64,000 bases of DNA, taken from contig NZ_JPME01000007.1 of assembly GCF_000732605.1 (NCBI RefSeq), positions 1 to 64,000 of the forward strand, read 5' to 3'. This document shows positions 1-9,409 of the stretch, one piece after another (position 1 is the stretch's first letter; the number at the start of each line of letters is the position of its first letter). This DNA comes from Lacrimispora celerecrescens. Lineage in GTDB: Bacteria > Bacillota > Clostridia > Lachnospirales > Lachnospiraceae. The notes beneath the pieces are model-generated. The model had not been told where the DNA came from, searched no databases, and was given only the letters and a program-made list of their open reading frames with translations. A program made the translations under genes and the position numbers.

Positions 1-328
1 ATTCACTCTTCTCACCCTGGCTTTCGATATACTGCTTAAGGACAGTTAAGGGAGCTCCACCAGCGGTTATCAGACAAAAGCTTTGACTCCAGAAATATTC
101 GTTCCACAGTTTCTGACGAACTTCCGGAAACTCTTTCTTAATCAGTCGGCTGCTGGCACTTTTATAAGCATTGATAAACTTACTGATTTCGGTTTTGGGA
201 TGGGCACGAAATAAAATATGGATATGGTCTGTATCATGATTCCATTCCATAAGTGTTATATGTTAGTTCGGTGCGATGTACTCAAAAATCTCCTTCGCAC
301 GAGACGATATAAGGTTATCTAAAACCAT
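1..328 (-). pseudogene. tnpA: IS200/IS605-family transposase TnpA, degraded and cut by the window edge
   Basis: Read on the minus strand from the ATG at 328, the translation matches the small HUH (Y1) transposase of IS200/IS605. It keeps the H-I-H metal-binding motif (DHIHIL), the SASSRLIKKEFP region, the LWNEYFWSQSFCL block and the catalytic-tyrosine segment (QYIESQG). Two lesions are visible. A TAA stop interrupts the frame just before HITLMEWNHD. The N-terminus runs from MVLDN straight to the RAKEIFEYIAPN segment, so the usual LYYHLV..KYRR block is missing. The 3' end lies outside the window. The copy should be inactive on its own. Confidence 0.85.
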
Positions 329-411
329 AGTATCACCAGCCTTTCATTCTATTCGACTGAATATATTATATCGCAAAAATTGATTTGTATTAAGAGATTA
401 TAGCGATTCAT

Positions 412-433
412 CCCACCACCTTAGAGGTGGGGG
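412..433 (-). repeat. IS200/IS605 subterminal hairpin
   Basis: CCACC (416-420), loop TTAGA, GGTGG (426-430) form a short imperfect palindrome upstream of the broken tnpA. Hairpins of this kind are the end-recognition elements of IS200/IS605 transposons, so this probably marks the left end of the element. The exact cleavage site cannot be set from this copy alone. Confidence 0.6.
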
Positions 434-483
434 AATTCTAGCTAATATATGTTAAATTGGAATTAAGGATTTTTTTCTATTGT

Positions 484-1179
484 TTATTTGGTGCAAGTGA
501 GAAAATATTGAATCATCGGCCCCATCTTCTCTTTCTTTACTACTTTAAAATATGGCATCAATATTGTCTCAAATTCATTATTCGATATATTATATCGATC
601 AGTTCGGCCCAGATAATCTTCAATAAGTGCTGTAATTTGAAATTCAGGACTTCCTATATCTGGGATATCAAGTATATATTTACCTTCCGGTTTCATTATC
701 CTATGAGCTTCTGCAATTGCCTGCTTTACAAAGTCCTTTTCAAAATATTCCAACGAACCAATACAAGCACCAATATCAAAAAAGCTTTCAGCATATGGTG
801 TTACATGCATACTGCCGCAATATAAAGAGCCAATCGTAACGTGATTCTTGTGAACAAATTCTTGCAGCAGCTCTATGGTCTTTTCACTTATATCAACTCC
901 ATAATATGTTGATGGCCATTCATTATATCCTCGAAACATTAAGTTCAAACAACACCCAAGGTCAATAAAGTTCATGCCTTTTTTGGGGGATAGATATTCC
1001 ACTATTTCTTTTTGACCGCTGTCTGAGAGTGTTTCATTCATCCGCATTTTCAGATACAAAGTATAATTAGGATTATTTGTAATATGTGGTGGAAGGCTCT
1101 GATAAGAATCAATCCCTTTTCGTCCTAAATCAATTCCTTTATCATACGATTTGGCAACTAACTCCAAATGCTCTTTCAT
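484..1179 (-). CDS. class I SAM-dependent methyltransferase, substrate unknown
   Basis: This 231-aa protein has a Rossmann methyltransferase core. Motif I is around residues 71-80 (FIDLGCCLNL), an acidic motif II follows at residues 93-97 (YGVDI), and a motif-IV-like segment (DIGACIGSLEYF) comes later. Motif I is unusual because the second glycine of the common D-x-G-x-G pattern is replaced (DLGCCLN). The ATG at 1179 is preferred over upstream codons because GGAGGG lies about 9 bases upstream. It resembles the small-molecule methyltransferases found as single genes in clostridia. Nothing nearby indicates its substrate. Confidence 0.75.
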   Translation of the reverse strand: MKEHLELVAKSYDKGIDLGRKGIDSYQSLPPHITNNPNYTLYLKMRMNETLSDSGQKEIVEYLSPKKGMNFIDLGCCLNLMFRGYNEWPSTYYGVDISEKTIELLQEFVHKNHVTIGSLYCGSMHVTPYAESFFDIGACIGSLEYFEKDFVKQAIAEAHRIMKPEGKYILDIPDIGSPEFQITALIEDYLGRTDRYNISNNEFETILMPYFKVVKKEKMGPMIQYFLTCTK

Positions 1180-1320
1180 TGTGTTAACCCTCCGACTAAA
1201 TTCCAATATACTTTGTTTAATAATACAACAACCCCTTCTAACTATCAATAATGAACTTCCAATGTACATAGCTAATATTTACCATTGGCTTTCTTCACCA
1301 CAAAATATCTCTTTCGACTA

Positions 1321-1355
1321 TAATAAAAAAGCAACTACCAATTTAGATAGTTGCT
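1321..1355 (-). terminator. rho-independent terminator of the 1394-1720 gene
   Basis: AGCAACTA (1330-1337) pairs with TAGTTGCT (1348-1355). On the minus strand the stem is followed by TTTTTTATTA. It lies just downstream of the small membrane-protein gene and upstream of the methyltransferase, so the two are probably separate transcripts. Confidence 0.8.
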
Positions 1356-1393
1356 TCAATAAATTCACCTTATTACTCTTCGCTTCAATCAAC

Positions 1394-1720
1394 CTATTTC
1401 ATCTGTTTCCAGTATTTTGATAGAAAAGCAAAAGTAATAATAGGATTTATCAATCCGGATAATGAGGTTATAAAACCTATATCATGTATTGCCACATTTA
1501 GTACCATTGTAATTACTGTAAGAACTATAATGGCATAAAAAGCAATCTTTCTTTTCTTAATTAATAACAGTATATAAGCTACGCAGCCAGCGACACCTAT
1601 AACAGCCAAATCAAAAGATCCTATTGTACAATTGGCAATTATAGCAAGAGCGCTAAAAACGATGCAAATGATACTCCAGATTTTAATACCTTTACCAAAT
1701 ACTATTGCTTCTTCATTCAT
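1394..1720 (-). CDS. small four-helix membrane protein of unknown function
   Basis: This 108-aa protein has about four hydrophobic segments, roughly residues 13-30, 36-53, 58-75 and 82-100. KKRK sits between the second and third and a charged KYWKQMK tail follows. The start at 1720 is preceded by a GAGG ribosome binding site. I do not recognise a family-defining motif. It stands alone with its own terminator, and no function can be assigned. Confidence 0.6.
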   Translation of the reverse strand: MNEEAIVFGKGIKIWSIICIVFSALAIIANCTIGSFDLAVIGVAGCVAYILLLIKKRKIAFYAIIVLTVITMVLNVAIHDIGFITSLSGLINPIITFAFLSKYWKQMK

Positions 1721-1740
1721 TTTATTACCTCTTTCTTTTT

Positions 1741-2181
1741 TATAAACTACATATTTATAATCGACCTTACCGATAAATTCTTAAGGTTTTAAAAAAAGAA
1801 AAGTATTTTGTACCGTTGTTGAATGGGATGAGTATGGTGCAACTGAATATATTGATTTGCGGAATTAGTCTCAATGAGAAATACAGACCAGCGCTTCTTT
1901 GAGGATAATTGGGTCATTTGCGAAGATACCGAAGATTATAAAGCTATGTTGGTTTATGACTTTTAAAGGTTGCAAAATAAGCCCTCCATCAATTGTGCTA
2001 TTACAATTAATAAAGAGCTTATTTATATGATAAAAACATTACTGATTGGTCTTGAAAATCTACCCCTATTTCTACTTCCATTTCCATGATAGATCCTGTT
2101 ATAATACGATAGTTTACGATACTATATAAATTACATTTAAATTAATTTAAAATGCGGAAAACCTTGTAAAATAAAGGATTT
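1741..2181. other. gene-poor stretch with a possible decayed ORF and one hairpin
   Basis: No intact gene is visible. Plus-strand frames around 1810-1870 (VVEWDEYGATEYIDLRN) and a 30-codon ATG frame at 1874-1966 (ending AMLVYDF) read like pieces of one acidic cytosolic protein separated by a frameshift, so this may be a gene remnant. AAATAAGC (1975-1982) pairs with GCTTATTT (2017-2024) around an inner ATTGT/ACAAT stem, giving a hairpin of unknown role. Confidence 0.35.
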
Positions 2182-3099
2182 TTATTCCTCCGCCTCCAGT
2201 AAATAAGGAGTGATCTGATATACATAAAAGTTGAGCCAATTCCCATACAGGGTATTTGCCCCATTCCTCCAATTAAGTACCGGCACCGTATCCGGGTCAT
2301 CATTTTCATAATAATTACAAGGTATTTCAGGCTCCAATCCCTTCCCCAAGTCCCTATGATATTCCCCGTCTAAAGTCATACGGTCGTATTCCGGATGGCC
2401 CTGGACAAATACCTGCTTCCCATCCCGGCTCATCACCAGAAAAATCCCGGCCTCTTTTGATTCCGCAAGAATCACAAGTTCCGGCTGCTTTTCTATATCC
2501 TCTCTCCTTACCTCCGTATAACGGGAATGAGGAGCCATCACATAATCGTCCAGACTGCGGACAAGGGGGACCTTCCGGTCCAAAACCTTGTGCCGATAGA
2601 TGCCTGACAGCTTACTCTCTCTTTTATATTTCTGTATGCCATAATGGTAATAAAGACCTGCCTGGGCCCCCCAGCAAATGTGGAGAGAACTGGTCACATG
2701 GGTTTTGCTCCATTCCATGATCTTTTTTAACTCTTCCCAGTAGTTAACCTCTTCGAATTCCATGTTTTCCACCGGTGCTCCGGTGATGATCATTCCATCG
2801 AATTTCTTTTTCTTTACCTCATCAAAATAAACATAAAATTTATTTAAATGGCTGGCTGACGTATTCTTGGAGGTATGGCTCTCCAGCATCAAAAAGGTAC
2901 AGTCCACCTGCAGCGGAGTGTTGGATAGGGCCCGGAGAAGCTGAGTCTCTGTCTCTTCCTTAACAGGCATGAGATTAATGATCAAGATCTGAAGAGGACG
3001 GATATCCTGGCTTAAAGCACGGTCCTCATCCATCATGAAAATGTTCTCTTTTTCCAGTATGACTTTTGCAGGTAAATCCTTTTGTACTTTAATTGGCAT
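2182..3099 (-). CDS. metA: homoserine O-acetyltransferase (MetA/HTS family)
   Basis: This enzyme acylates the hydroxyl of L-homoserine, the first committed step of methionine synthesis. The 305 aa are the usual family length. The nucleophile is Cys142 in HICWGAQAGL, and His235 and Glu237 lie in the GHPEYD motif. Residue 111 is Glu (GAPVENMEF). Family knowledge links Glu at this position to acetyl-CoA and Gly to succinyl-CoA, so acetyltransferase is the better name. GGAGG lies 8 bases upstream of the ATG and overlaps the end of the ligA frame, which indicates cotranscription with ligA and the rluF-like gene. Confidence 0.93.
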   Translation of the reverse strand: MPIKVQKDLPAKVILEKENIFMMDEDRALSQDIRPLQILIINLMPVKEETETQLLRALSNTPLQVDCTFLMLESHTSKNTSASHLNKFYVYFDEVKKKKFDGMIITGAPVENMEFEEVNYWEELKKIMEWSKTHVTSSLHICWGAQAGLYYHYGIQKYKRESKLSGIYRHKVLDRKVPLVRSLDDYVMAPHSRYTEVRREDIEKQPELVILAESKEAGIFLVMSRDGKQVFVQGHPEYDRMTLDGEYHRDLGKGLEPEIPCNYYENDDPDTVPVLNWRNGANTLYGNWLNFYVYQITPYLLEAEE

Positions 3100-3102
3100 A
3101 AT

Positions 3103-5058
3103 TTATTCCTCCAACATTTTTATGAAATCCTCTTCTGAAATAATGGGCACCCCAAGTTCCTTTGCCTTTTTATTTTTGGAAGAATTGGACGTAGTATCAT
3201 TGTTGATCAAATAGGTTGTCTTGGAGGTTACCGAACCGGTAGCCTTGCCTCCATGAGCTTCTATGGCCTCCTGAAGGGCTTTCCGGTTCTCATAGTGGTT
3301 CACGGAACCGGTTATGACAAATACCATACCATCAAAGATTCCGTCCCCACTGGACTCCGTATCGCCCTCGATGCTTACTTCAGACATCAGGCGGTCCACC
3401 ATTTCGTTATTCTTCTCTTCCTTAAAATAAGTGATCCAGGCATCTGCTAACACCTTTCCGATTCCCGGGACTGCAGTCAGTTCCTCTTCTCCTGCGGTGC
3501 GCATCTTCTCGAAATCAAACTTAAATTCCTGGCACAGCATCTTGCATTTGCCAATCCGATTCCCGCGATCCCCAGGCCATAGATCAGCCTTGGTAGGGTG
3601 GTGTGGGAAGCCTTTTTCACCGCTTTTATCAGGTTGTCGTAGGATTTTTTCCCAAAGCCTTCCATCTGGGTAATGACTTCCTCATGCTGCTCCAAATGGA
3701 AAATATCTGCAAACTCCCGGATGAACCCAGCTCCGATGAATTTTTCTAAGGTCGCCTCTGATAGACCGTCAATGTTTAATGCATCCCTGCTCGTAAAAAG
3801 GGTAAAGCCTTTCAGCCGTTTGGCCTGGCAGTCCGGTTGGTGCAATATAAGCTCTTGACATCATTCATCCTGCGGATCTCCGTCTTTCCGCCGCAGACAG
3901 GACATTGCTCTGGAATCTGTATCTTTTTACTTCTTGTCAGGTTATCGGCAATCTGAGGAATGATCATGTTAGCTTTATAAACCGTAATTTCATCTCCCTC
4001 TCCCAGTTCCAATGCCTCCATAATACTTAGATTATGGACGCTGGCCCGGCTAACCGTGGTTCCTTCTAACTCCACCGGGTCAAAGATTGCTACCGGGTTG
4101 ATGAGCCCGGTTCTTGACGGGCTCCATTCGATGTGGTCAAGTTTTGTTTCTTTGATTTCATCGGCCCATTTAAATGCAATGGCATTACGGGGGAATTTAG
4201 ACGTGTGGCCAAGGGATTCACCATAAGCGATATTATCCAATAGAAGCACCAGGCCGTCTGAAGGAATATCATAGCTGGATATGGCTTTGGAAAACTCCTC
4301 TACTGCCTCAGGCAGGGAATCTCTGGTCACCATTTTATAATCCACTACATCAAAGCCCTGCCTCTTTAACCATTCAAACTGCTCTTTTCTGGAGTTTTTA
4401 AAGTCAACGCCCTCAGCCGTCACAAGGCCAAATGCTTTAAAGTTCACATTTCTCTTAGCCGTGATCTGGTTGTTTAACTGCCTTACGGATCCGCTGCATA
4501 AATTCCTTGGATTTTTGTATTTGGCAGCTACGTCTTCGATCTCCTCATTGATCCGGTTAAAATCCGAATACTTGATCACTGCCTCTCCACGTAAAACCAA
4601 CTCTCCCTGATGGGATATATTTAAAGGAATGTTAGAAAATACTCTTGCATTATTTGTGATGACCTCGCCGATCTCTCCGTTTCCCCGGGTCACGGCCTTT
4701 TGAAGGGTTCCGTGGTTATAGGAAAGAACTACGGTCAAACCGTCAAGCTTCCAGGACAGTACTCCAGTCTGGCTACCCAGCCACTCCTGCAGGCTTTCCG
4801 TGCTTTTGGTCTTATCCAGGGAAAGCATGGGGGTCTCATGGGCCTCTTTGGGAAGCTCACTTAAAGCCTGGTACCTACATACTGCGTGGGGCTTTGGGAA
4901 AGTATGATTCCAGTCTCCTCTTCCAGCTCCTTTAACTCATCATAGAGCCTGTCATATTCAAAATTGCTCATGATTTCCCGGCTTTCCTGATAATAAGCCT
5001 TTCCTGCTGCCGTTAGAACGGCAATCAATTCTTTCATTCTGCTTATTTTAACGTCCAT
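3103..5058 (-). pseudogene. ligA: NAD-dependent DNA ligase with three 1-base frameshifts
   Basis: The locus spans a full LigA of about 652 codons when three single bases are restored: near 4869 (CCAGG where CCAAGG is expected), near 3836 (AACCGG for AACCCGG) and near 3542 (GCAAGATG for GCAAAGATG). All parts are otherwise present: the N-terminal Ia region, the adenylation motif WKLDGL, NPRNLCSGSVRQLN, the OB fold with RTGLINPVAIF, the Cys4 zinc site (CPVCG and CTNPDC), the HhH region and a C-terminal BRCT domain. The sequence is divergent from housekeeping LigA (DGLVLLLDN where DGVVVK is usual) and resembles the accessory second ligase of some clostridia. It is either a recent pseudogene or three sequencing errors. 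The start overlaps the rluF-like stop by 11 bases. Confidence 0.85.
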
Positions 5059-5836
5059 CAGATATCTCCTTTTTCTGTTCTTTATAGGAATGATTCGTGG
5101 AGCCGTTTAAGGCCTCTTTCATCTGGTGGTACTCTTTTTTTGAAAGCTCCCGGTAAGCTCCGGGCTTTAACTCTCCAAGTTCAACATTCATAATTCGCAA
5201 TCGTTTTAACATCCGTACTTCAAAGCCCAGCTGTCCGCACATTCGACGGATCTGGCGGTTTAGTCCCTGGGTCAGGATGATCCGGAATGCTTTTTCACCG
5301 GCTTTCTTTACAACGCAGGGCTTGGTGGTCACATTTAACTCCGGCAGGAATACTCCCTTTTTCATCTTCCGGATAAATTCATCGGTTATCGGGCGGTTAA
5401 CCTTTACCAGATATTCTTTTTCATGAGCATTTCCGCTGCGCATCATCTTATTTACCAGAGAACCCTGATTGGTCATGAGAATCAGCCCCTCGGAATCCTT
5501 GTCCAGACGGCCGATGGGGTAAATTCTTACAGGATAATCCACCATGTCCACAATATTTGGGGCGCGGTCCTTATCCGAAGTGGTGCATACAATGCCTTTG
5601 GGTTTATGAACAGCTAAAAGAACCTGTTTATCCTTATGGCTATTATCTCCGTTTCCTGATTGAATGGTGCGTCCGTTTACTGTAACGGACTGACCTGGAA
5701 TAACTCTCTGGCCGGGCGTAGCCGCTTGTCCATTAATACAGACTTTACCAGCCTCGATGAAGCGATCCGCCTCCCTCCGGGAACATACCCCTGCTTCACT
5801 TAAAAATTTGTTCAGACGGATTCCTTCTGTTTCCAT
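5048..5836 (-). CDS. RluF/RluB/RsuA-family rRNA pseudouridine synthase
   Basis: This 262-aa enzyme converts a specific uridine in ribosomal RNA to pseudouridine. An S4 RNA-binding domain covers about residues 5-55 ([18 protein letters not shown]). The catalytic domain follows with the active-site aspartate in the [11 protein letters not shown] motif and the conserved [11 protein letters not shown] segment. The pattern fits the RluF-like 23S subgroup best, but the target base is inferred only. The start at 5836 has an AGAGGA site. Its stop overlaps the ligA start, so translation is coupled. Confidence 0.88.
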   Translation of the reverse strand: METEGIRLNKFLSEAGVCSRREADRFIEAGKVCINGQAATPGQRVIPGQSVTVNGRTIQSGNGDNSHKDKQVLLAVHKPKGIVCTTSDKDRAPNIVDMVDYPVRIYPIGRLDKDSEGLILMTNQGSLVNKMMRSGNAHEKEYLVKVNRPITDEFIRKMKKGVFLPELNVTTKPCVVKKAGEKAFRIILTQGLNRQIRRMCGQLGFEVRMLKRLRIMNVELGELKPGAYRELSKKEYHQMKEALNGSTNHSYKEQKKEISDGR

Positions 5837-5918
5837 GTTTCCTCTTTCCTGCCTATACGTTTAGGCATAATGGTATCCCCATAGGGGTTCTTTCTACCTT
5901 ACTACATACTAAATAAAA

Positions 5919-5947
5919 ATTATAACATTACCAGGAAGGTACGTCAA
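5919..5947 (-). promoter_or_regulatory. promoter of the rluF-like/ligA/metA operon
   Basis: On the minus strand TTGACG (5942-5947) and TATAAT (5919-5924) are separated by exactly 17 bases. The leader that follows contains two small hairpins, CCCC-ATA-GGGG near 5877-5887 and GCCTA/TAGGC near 5863-5878, ahead of the ribosome binding site. Confidence 0.75.
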
Positions 5948-6006
5948 TTCATCCGGATATTTTGAACGTGGTTTTCCTGTCCTTTGAATCTAACTCATAT
6001 CAACGG

Positions 6007-6035
6007 TTGAACTTTTGAAAAATTTGTTATAAAAT
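6007..6035 (+). promoter_or_regulatory. promoter of the hemerythrin gene
   Basis: TTGAAC (6007-6012) and TAAAAT (6030-6035) are 17 bases apart. TAGGAGGA follows about 30 bases downstream, directly before the ATG at 6077. Confidence 0.6.
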
Positions 6036-6076
6036 GGAAGAAGATTATAAATTTTAAAACTTTAGGAGGAATTGCT

Positions 6077-6475
6077 ATGCCATGGACACAAAATTTATCC
6101 GTAGGGATATCAATGATTGACGATCAGCATAAAATGTGGTTTGAGAAAGCAGAAGCGCTGTTTGAAGCAGGAAAAAATAACCGCGCAAAGGAATACGTTG
6201 GAGAGCTTCTTGATTTTTTGGATGATTACACAAAAAAGCATTTTTCAGACGAAGAAAAATACATGATGAGCATCCACTATCCCGGCTATGCGGAGCAAAA
6301 GCAGGCTCATACTGCATTCATTGCACAGCTGGAAAAATTAAGGAATGATTATAAATCTTCCGGAGGCAATCTTCTGGTGATCTTAAACGCAAATCAAATG
6401 GTAGTGGATTGGCTCACAAAACATATTTCCAACATGGATAAAAAAATTGGTGATTATGCAAAGAATGCTCACTAA
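6077..6475 (+). CDS. bacteriohemerythrin
   Basis: This 132-aa single-domain protein binds O2 at a non-haem di-iron site. The ligand set is visible: His in MIDDQHKMWF, the H-x3-E pair in KKHFSDEEKYM, His in KQAHTAF, and the H-x4-D pair in WLTKHISNMDKKIG. Its length is typical of stand-alone bacteriohemerythrins. It has its own promoter and terminator, so it is monocistronic. In anaerobes such proteins are thought to handle oxygen or iron, which fits the neighbouring feo locus, but that link is inference. Confidence 0.93.
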   Translation: MPWTQNLSVGISMIDDQHKMWFEKAEALFEAGKNNRAKEYVGELLDFLDDYTKKHFSDEEKYMMSIHYPGYAEQKQAHTAFIAQLEKLRNDYKSSGGNLLVILNANQMVVDWLTKHISNMDKKIGDYAKNAH

Positions 6476-6489
6476 TTATTTCAGATGAA

Positions 6490-6517
6490 AAAGGGCGGCC
6501 CCGTTGGCCGCCTTTTT
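6490..6517. terminator. bidirectional terminator between the hemerythrin and HMA-like genes
   Basis: GGCGGCC (6494-6500) pairs with GGCCGCC (6506-6512). The stem has A residues before it and TTTTT after it, so it can end transcripts from both converging genes. Confidence 0.88.
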
Positions 6518-6528
6518 CAATGTCCGGT

Positions 6529-6756
6529 TTAAATAAACTTATATTTCACTTCACATCCGTAGGATACCCGGCTGCAGATGTTTACCACCCGCTCCATGAC
6601 AGCGGATATTTTTCCTGTGTCCATTTCAATATTCATTTCTTTTAAGTCTTCCGAGATTCTAATACCTTTCACCCCGTCAACCTTGGCAATCTCGCCCTCG
6701 ATTTTTCTGGCTTTCAACCGGTCTGACAGGGCGTAAACGTGGTAGATCCTGCTCAC
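6529..6756 (-). CDS. small HMA-like ferredoxin-fold protein lacking the CxxC metal site
   Basis: This 75-aa protein reads as a beta-alpha-beta HMA-like fold (IYHVYALSDRLKARKIEGEIAKV..., then GIRISEDLKEMNIEMD). The metal-binding CxxC of true HMA proteins is absent; only two cysteines occur, near the C-terminus (NICSRVSYGCEV). It starts with GTG at 6756 behind AAGGAGGG at 7 bases. It follows the feoB C-terminal half, so the ancestral order was feoA-feoB-this gene. A role linked to FeoB is possible but unproven. Confidence 0.6.
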   Translation of the reverse strand: MSRIYHVYALSDRLKARKIEGEIAKVDGVKGIRISEDLKEMNIEMDTGKISAVMERVVNICSRVSYGCEVKYKFI

Positions 6757-6822
6757 GCTTCACCCTCCTTTCCCATTTGGTATTCTACTCCTATTGTAGA
6801 CAATCACAGGGAAATTTAAACA

Positions 6823-7668
6823 TCAGAGGAAAACCCTTGCAATAGTTGTGAATAAAAAGCATATGACAAATCCGGTTACCGTGGGTACCAGCCAGGATAT
6901 AGCCGTCCATTTCATGCTCTGTGTCTCTTTCCGGATGGTAAGGCAGGTGGTGGAACAAGGCCAGTGCATCAGGGAGAACAGCATGGTACTGATCGCAGTA
7001 ATCCAGGTCCAGCCATTGGCTACAAGAAGCTCTTTTAAGACGGACAGATCGCTGATATCCCGAATGCTTCCCTCTGCCATATAGGACATGATAATGATGG
7101 GAACCACGATCTCATTGGCCGGAAAACCCAGGATAAAAGCCAGAAGAATAACTCCGTCTAAGCCCATGAGCCTGGCAAAAGGATCCAGAAAGCCGGAACA
7201 GTGAGCCAGCAGGGTTGCATCTCCAACCGATATATTGGCCAGAAGCCAGATGACCAGCCCGGCGGGAGCCGCTACGGAAATAGCACGGCCTAATACAAAC
7301 AGGGTACGGTCAAATATAGAACGCACGATGACTTTGCCGATCTGTGGCCTCCGGTATGGCGGCAGCTCCAAGGTAAAGGATGAGGGGACCCCCTTTAATA
7401 TGGTGGCTGATAATAGCTTCGATATGACAAGCGTCATAATAATCCCAAGGATGATCACGCCTGATAAAATGGCTGCTGACAATATGGAGGAAAAGGCGCC
7501 CGAGGCCCCTCCCACGAAGAACATGGTAATAATGGCGATCATGGTGGGAAAACGTCCGTTACATGGCACAAAATTATTGGTAATCATGGCAATCAGCCGC
7601 TCTCTTGGAGAATCGATGATTCGACAGCCGATAATACCTGCTGCATTGCATCCAAACCCCATGCACAT
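6823..7668 (-). pseudogene. feoB: C-terminal half of FeoB, severed by the integrated element
   Basis: These codons encode the membrane half of the ferrous iron transporter: CMGFGCNAAG, SPRERL, the VPCNGRFP segment, repeated Gate helices and a final LTTIARVFL-type membrane span. There is no GTPase domain and no convincing ribosome binding site before the internal ATG at 7668. The missing N-terminal half lies on the same strand at 21791-23098. Removing 14,128 bp between the CACATG repeats joins ...QALTM directly to CMGFGCN in frame, giving a FeoB of about 715 aa. As arranged, the transporter cannot be made intact. Confidence 0.93.
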
Positions 7669-7686
7669 GACAGCGGAAATTTATGC
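7664..7686. other. left attachment junction (att core plus inner arm)
   Basis: The core CACATG with central dinucleotide CA (7666-7667) is followed inside the element by ACAGC and the arm GGAAATTTATGC (7675-7686). The stop codon of the recombinase lies within this arm. To the left is feoB sequence. Confidence 0.85.
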
Positions 7687-9345
7687 AAAACCATTCCTTT
7701 CTTCTGCAGGAGGCAACACTTTGTAATAGATTCGGATCGTCTGGTATTTACAGCCTGCTCTCCCCCCTTCTCCTTCACAGCTTTGGAAAATCTCAATTCT
7801 GTCTATAAATTTTCCAAGCAAATCAGAGGAAAGCCCTTTTTCCTGGCTTATTTCTTCTAACAGGCTGGAAATTAGGCCGTTAAAAGCAGGTACTTCCTGA
7901 GCCAAAGAACAGGGTCTTTCCATTAAGGCCAGGCTTTCTGCAATCTTCTTTTCCTCATTTTCACAGGAATTAAGCATTTTATAAAACCGGTCCTCGCCAA
8001 TCCTTCCGTTTACCCGGTCTTCATAAAGCTTTTCGATTATGTGTCCAAGCTCTATTTCCCTTTTTTTGAGTGAATCAGCCAACTTTTCTTCACTATGCAT
8101 TACGCCAGGGAAAACAGGCTCCTGAAGGGCTTCTTCCATCTCTTCCTTTTCACTTTCAGGAAAAGAAAGCAGGATTCGGATTTCCTGAAGTACCACATGA
8201 TAAAGAAGCTCGTAATCCATAAAGTGATTTGTACACTCTTTCTTTCCGTATAGCTTATACCCCCCGCATACCAGTTTGCGGGATTGCGCTTTACTTCCGG
8301 TTCCTGTGGACGACATATTTCTGCCACAGTCCCCGCATATGGCAATTCCGGAAAAAATATTGGTAAAACCGGTTTTGGGCGTGTTTTTACGGGAAATGCT
8401 CCGCCTTCTTACCCGTTCAAAAATCTCCTCGGAAATAAGTGGCTCATGCATATTCTCAACGACCACCCACTCTTTCCTGGGCTTCCGGAGGGTCACGCTG
8501 CTTTTAAAAGAAACTTTTACGGTCTTTCCCTGGGCGATATGACCTAAATAAACGGGATTGCTTAACAGCTTACAGACCGTACCTGATGTCCATTCCTTTC
8601 TATTAGAATAATCATCCGGATTCAAATAAGGCCGCCCGGCGCAGCGGTACATGGCTGGTGTCAGCACCTTTCTCTTATTTAACATATCAGCGATCCGGGA
8701 TGGAGCCGCTCCCTGCTCCGCCCATTCAAATATCTCCCGGACAATGGAAGCTGCTACAGGATCAACGAGAAGGTGGTTTTTATTTTGTGGGTCCTTTTGG
8801 TAGCCGTAGGGAGCAAAATTCCCGATAAATGCCCCCTCTTTTATTTTGGTCTGAAATGCACTGCGGATCTTTTTAGAAGTATCCCTGGCATACATCTCAT
8901 TTACAATGTTCTTAAACGGTGCAATATCACTCCACGGACTATCAGAATCATATCCGTCATTGACCGCTATGTATCGGATTCCTTTGGAGGGGAAATAAAT
9001 TTCGGTAAGCTGTCCTGTCATGATATAATCCCTTCCAAGACGGGACAGATCCTTGGTGATCACCAGGTTTACCTTCCTTGCATCGATATCTTCCAGCAGC
9101 CGTTTCCAGGCCGGGCGGTCAAAATTGGTTCCGCTGTAGCCGTCATCCACGTACTCCTCGTATATTTCAAAGTCATTTTCTATCGCGTAGGAACGAAGCA
9201 TTTTCCGCTGAGTACCAATGCTGGAGCTTTCCCCTGTACCATCGTCGTCTTTTGACAGGCGCATATAAAGCGCCGCCTTGTAGCAGACTGGTGCCCTTGC
9301 AAAGACGTTCTTTTTCTCATAGGATGACTGAGTTAATCGATCCAT
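7681..9345 (-). CDS. large serine recombinase (integrase/excisionase of the element)
   Basis: This 554-aa protein has an N-terminal resolvase domain with the nucleophile Ser31 (ALYMRLSKDDDG) and downstream catalytic arginines (SRLGRDY). The recombinase domain follows at about residues 180-300 (FAPYGYQKDP), then a zinc ribbon (CGDCGRNM...CGGY...KKEC) and a coiled-coil-rich C-terminal region. It resembles the TnpX/TndX group of clostridial large serine recombinases. It should catalyse integration at, and excision from, the CACATG core in feoB. The start at 9345 has AGGAGG upstream, partly buried in a hairpin shared with the 11278-11421 gene. Confidence 0.93.
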   Translation of the reverse strand: MDRLTQSSYEKKNVFARAPVCYKAALYMRLSKDDDGTGESSSIGTQRKMLRSYAIENDFEIYEEYVDDGYSGTNFDRPAWKRLLEDIDARKVNLVITKDLSRLGRDYIMTGQLTEIYFPSKGIRYIAVNDGYDSDSPWSDIAPFKNIVNEMYARDTSKKIRSAFQTKIKEGAFIGNFAPYGYQKDPQNKNHLLVDPVAASIVREIFEWAEQGAAPSRIADMLNKRKVLTPAMYRCAGRPYLNPDDYSNRKEWTSGTVCKLLSNPVYLGHIAQGKTVKVSFKSSVTLRKPRKEWVVVENMHEPLISEEIFERVRRRSISRKNTPKTGFTNIFSGIAICGDCGRNMSSTGTGSKAQSRKLVCGGYKLYGKKECTNHFMDYELLYHVVLQEIRILLSFPESEKEEMEEALQEPVFPGVMHSEEKLADSLKKREIELGHIIEKLYEDRVNGRIGEDRFYKMLNSCENEEKKIAESLALMERPCSLAQEVPAFNGLISSLLEEISQEKGLSSDLLGKFIDRIEIFQSCEGEGGRAGCKYQTIRIYYKVLPPAEERNGFA

Positions 9346-9352
9346 CTCTTAC

Positions 9353-9396
9353 ACCTCCTGGAAAATCTTATTCCAGCAGGTTTGTACCATATACTT
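9353..9396 (-). promoter_or_regulatory. recombinase leader hairpin overlapping the ribosome binding site
   Basis: CTGGAA (9358-9363) pairs with TTCCAG (9371-9376) around a 7-base loop. On the minus strand the 3' arm runs into the AGGAGG that serves the recombinase start. A homologous leader precedes the 47-aa ORF at 11429-11470, and its stem is kept by compensating changes. Confidence 0.6.
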
Positions 9397-9409
9397 TAGA
9401 GGCTGCTTC

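Noticed and set aside
457-825. 122-codon plus-strand ORF
   Set aside because: It lies antisense to the methyltransferase, which has a clear motif I and ribosome binding site.
5837-5920. SAM riboswitch upstream of the operon that contains metA
   Set aside because: The leader is only about 80 bases with two tiny hairpins and lacks the size and multi-stem layout of a SAM riboswitch.
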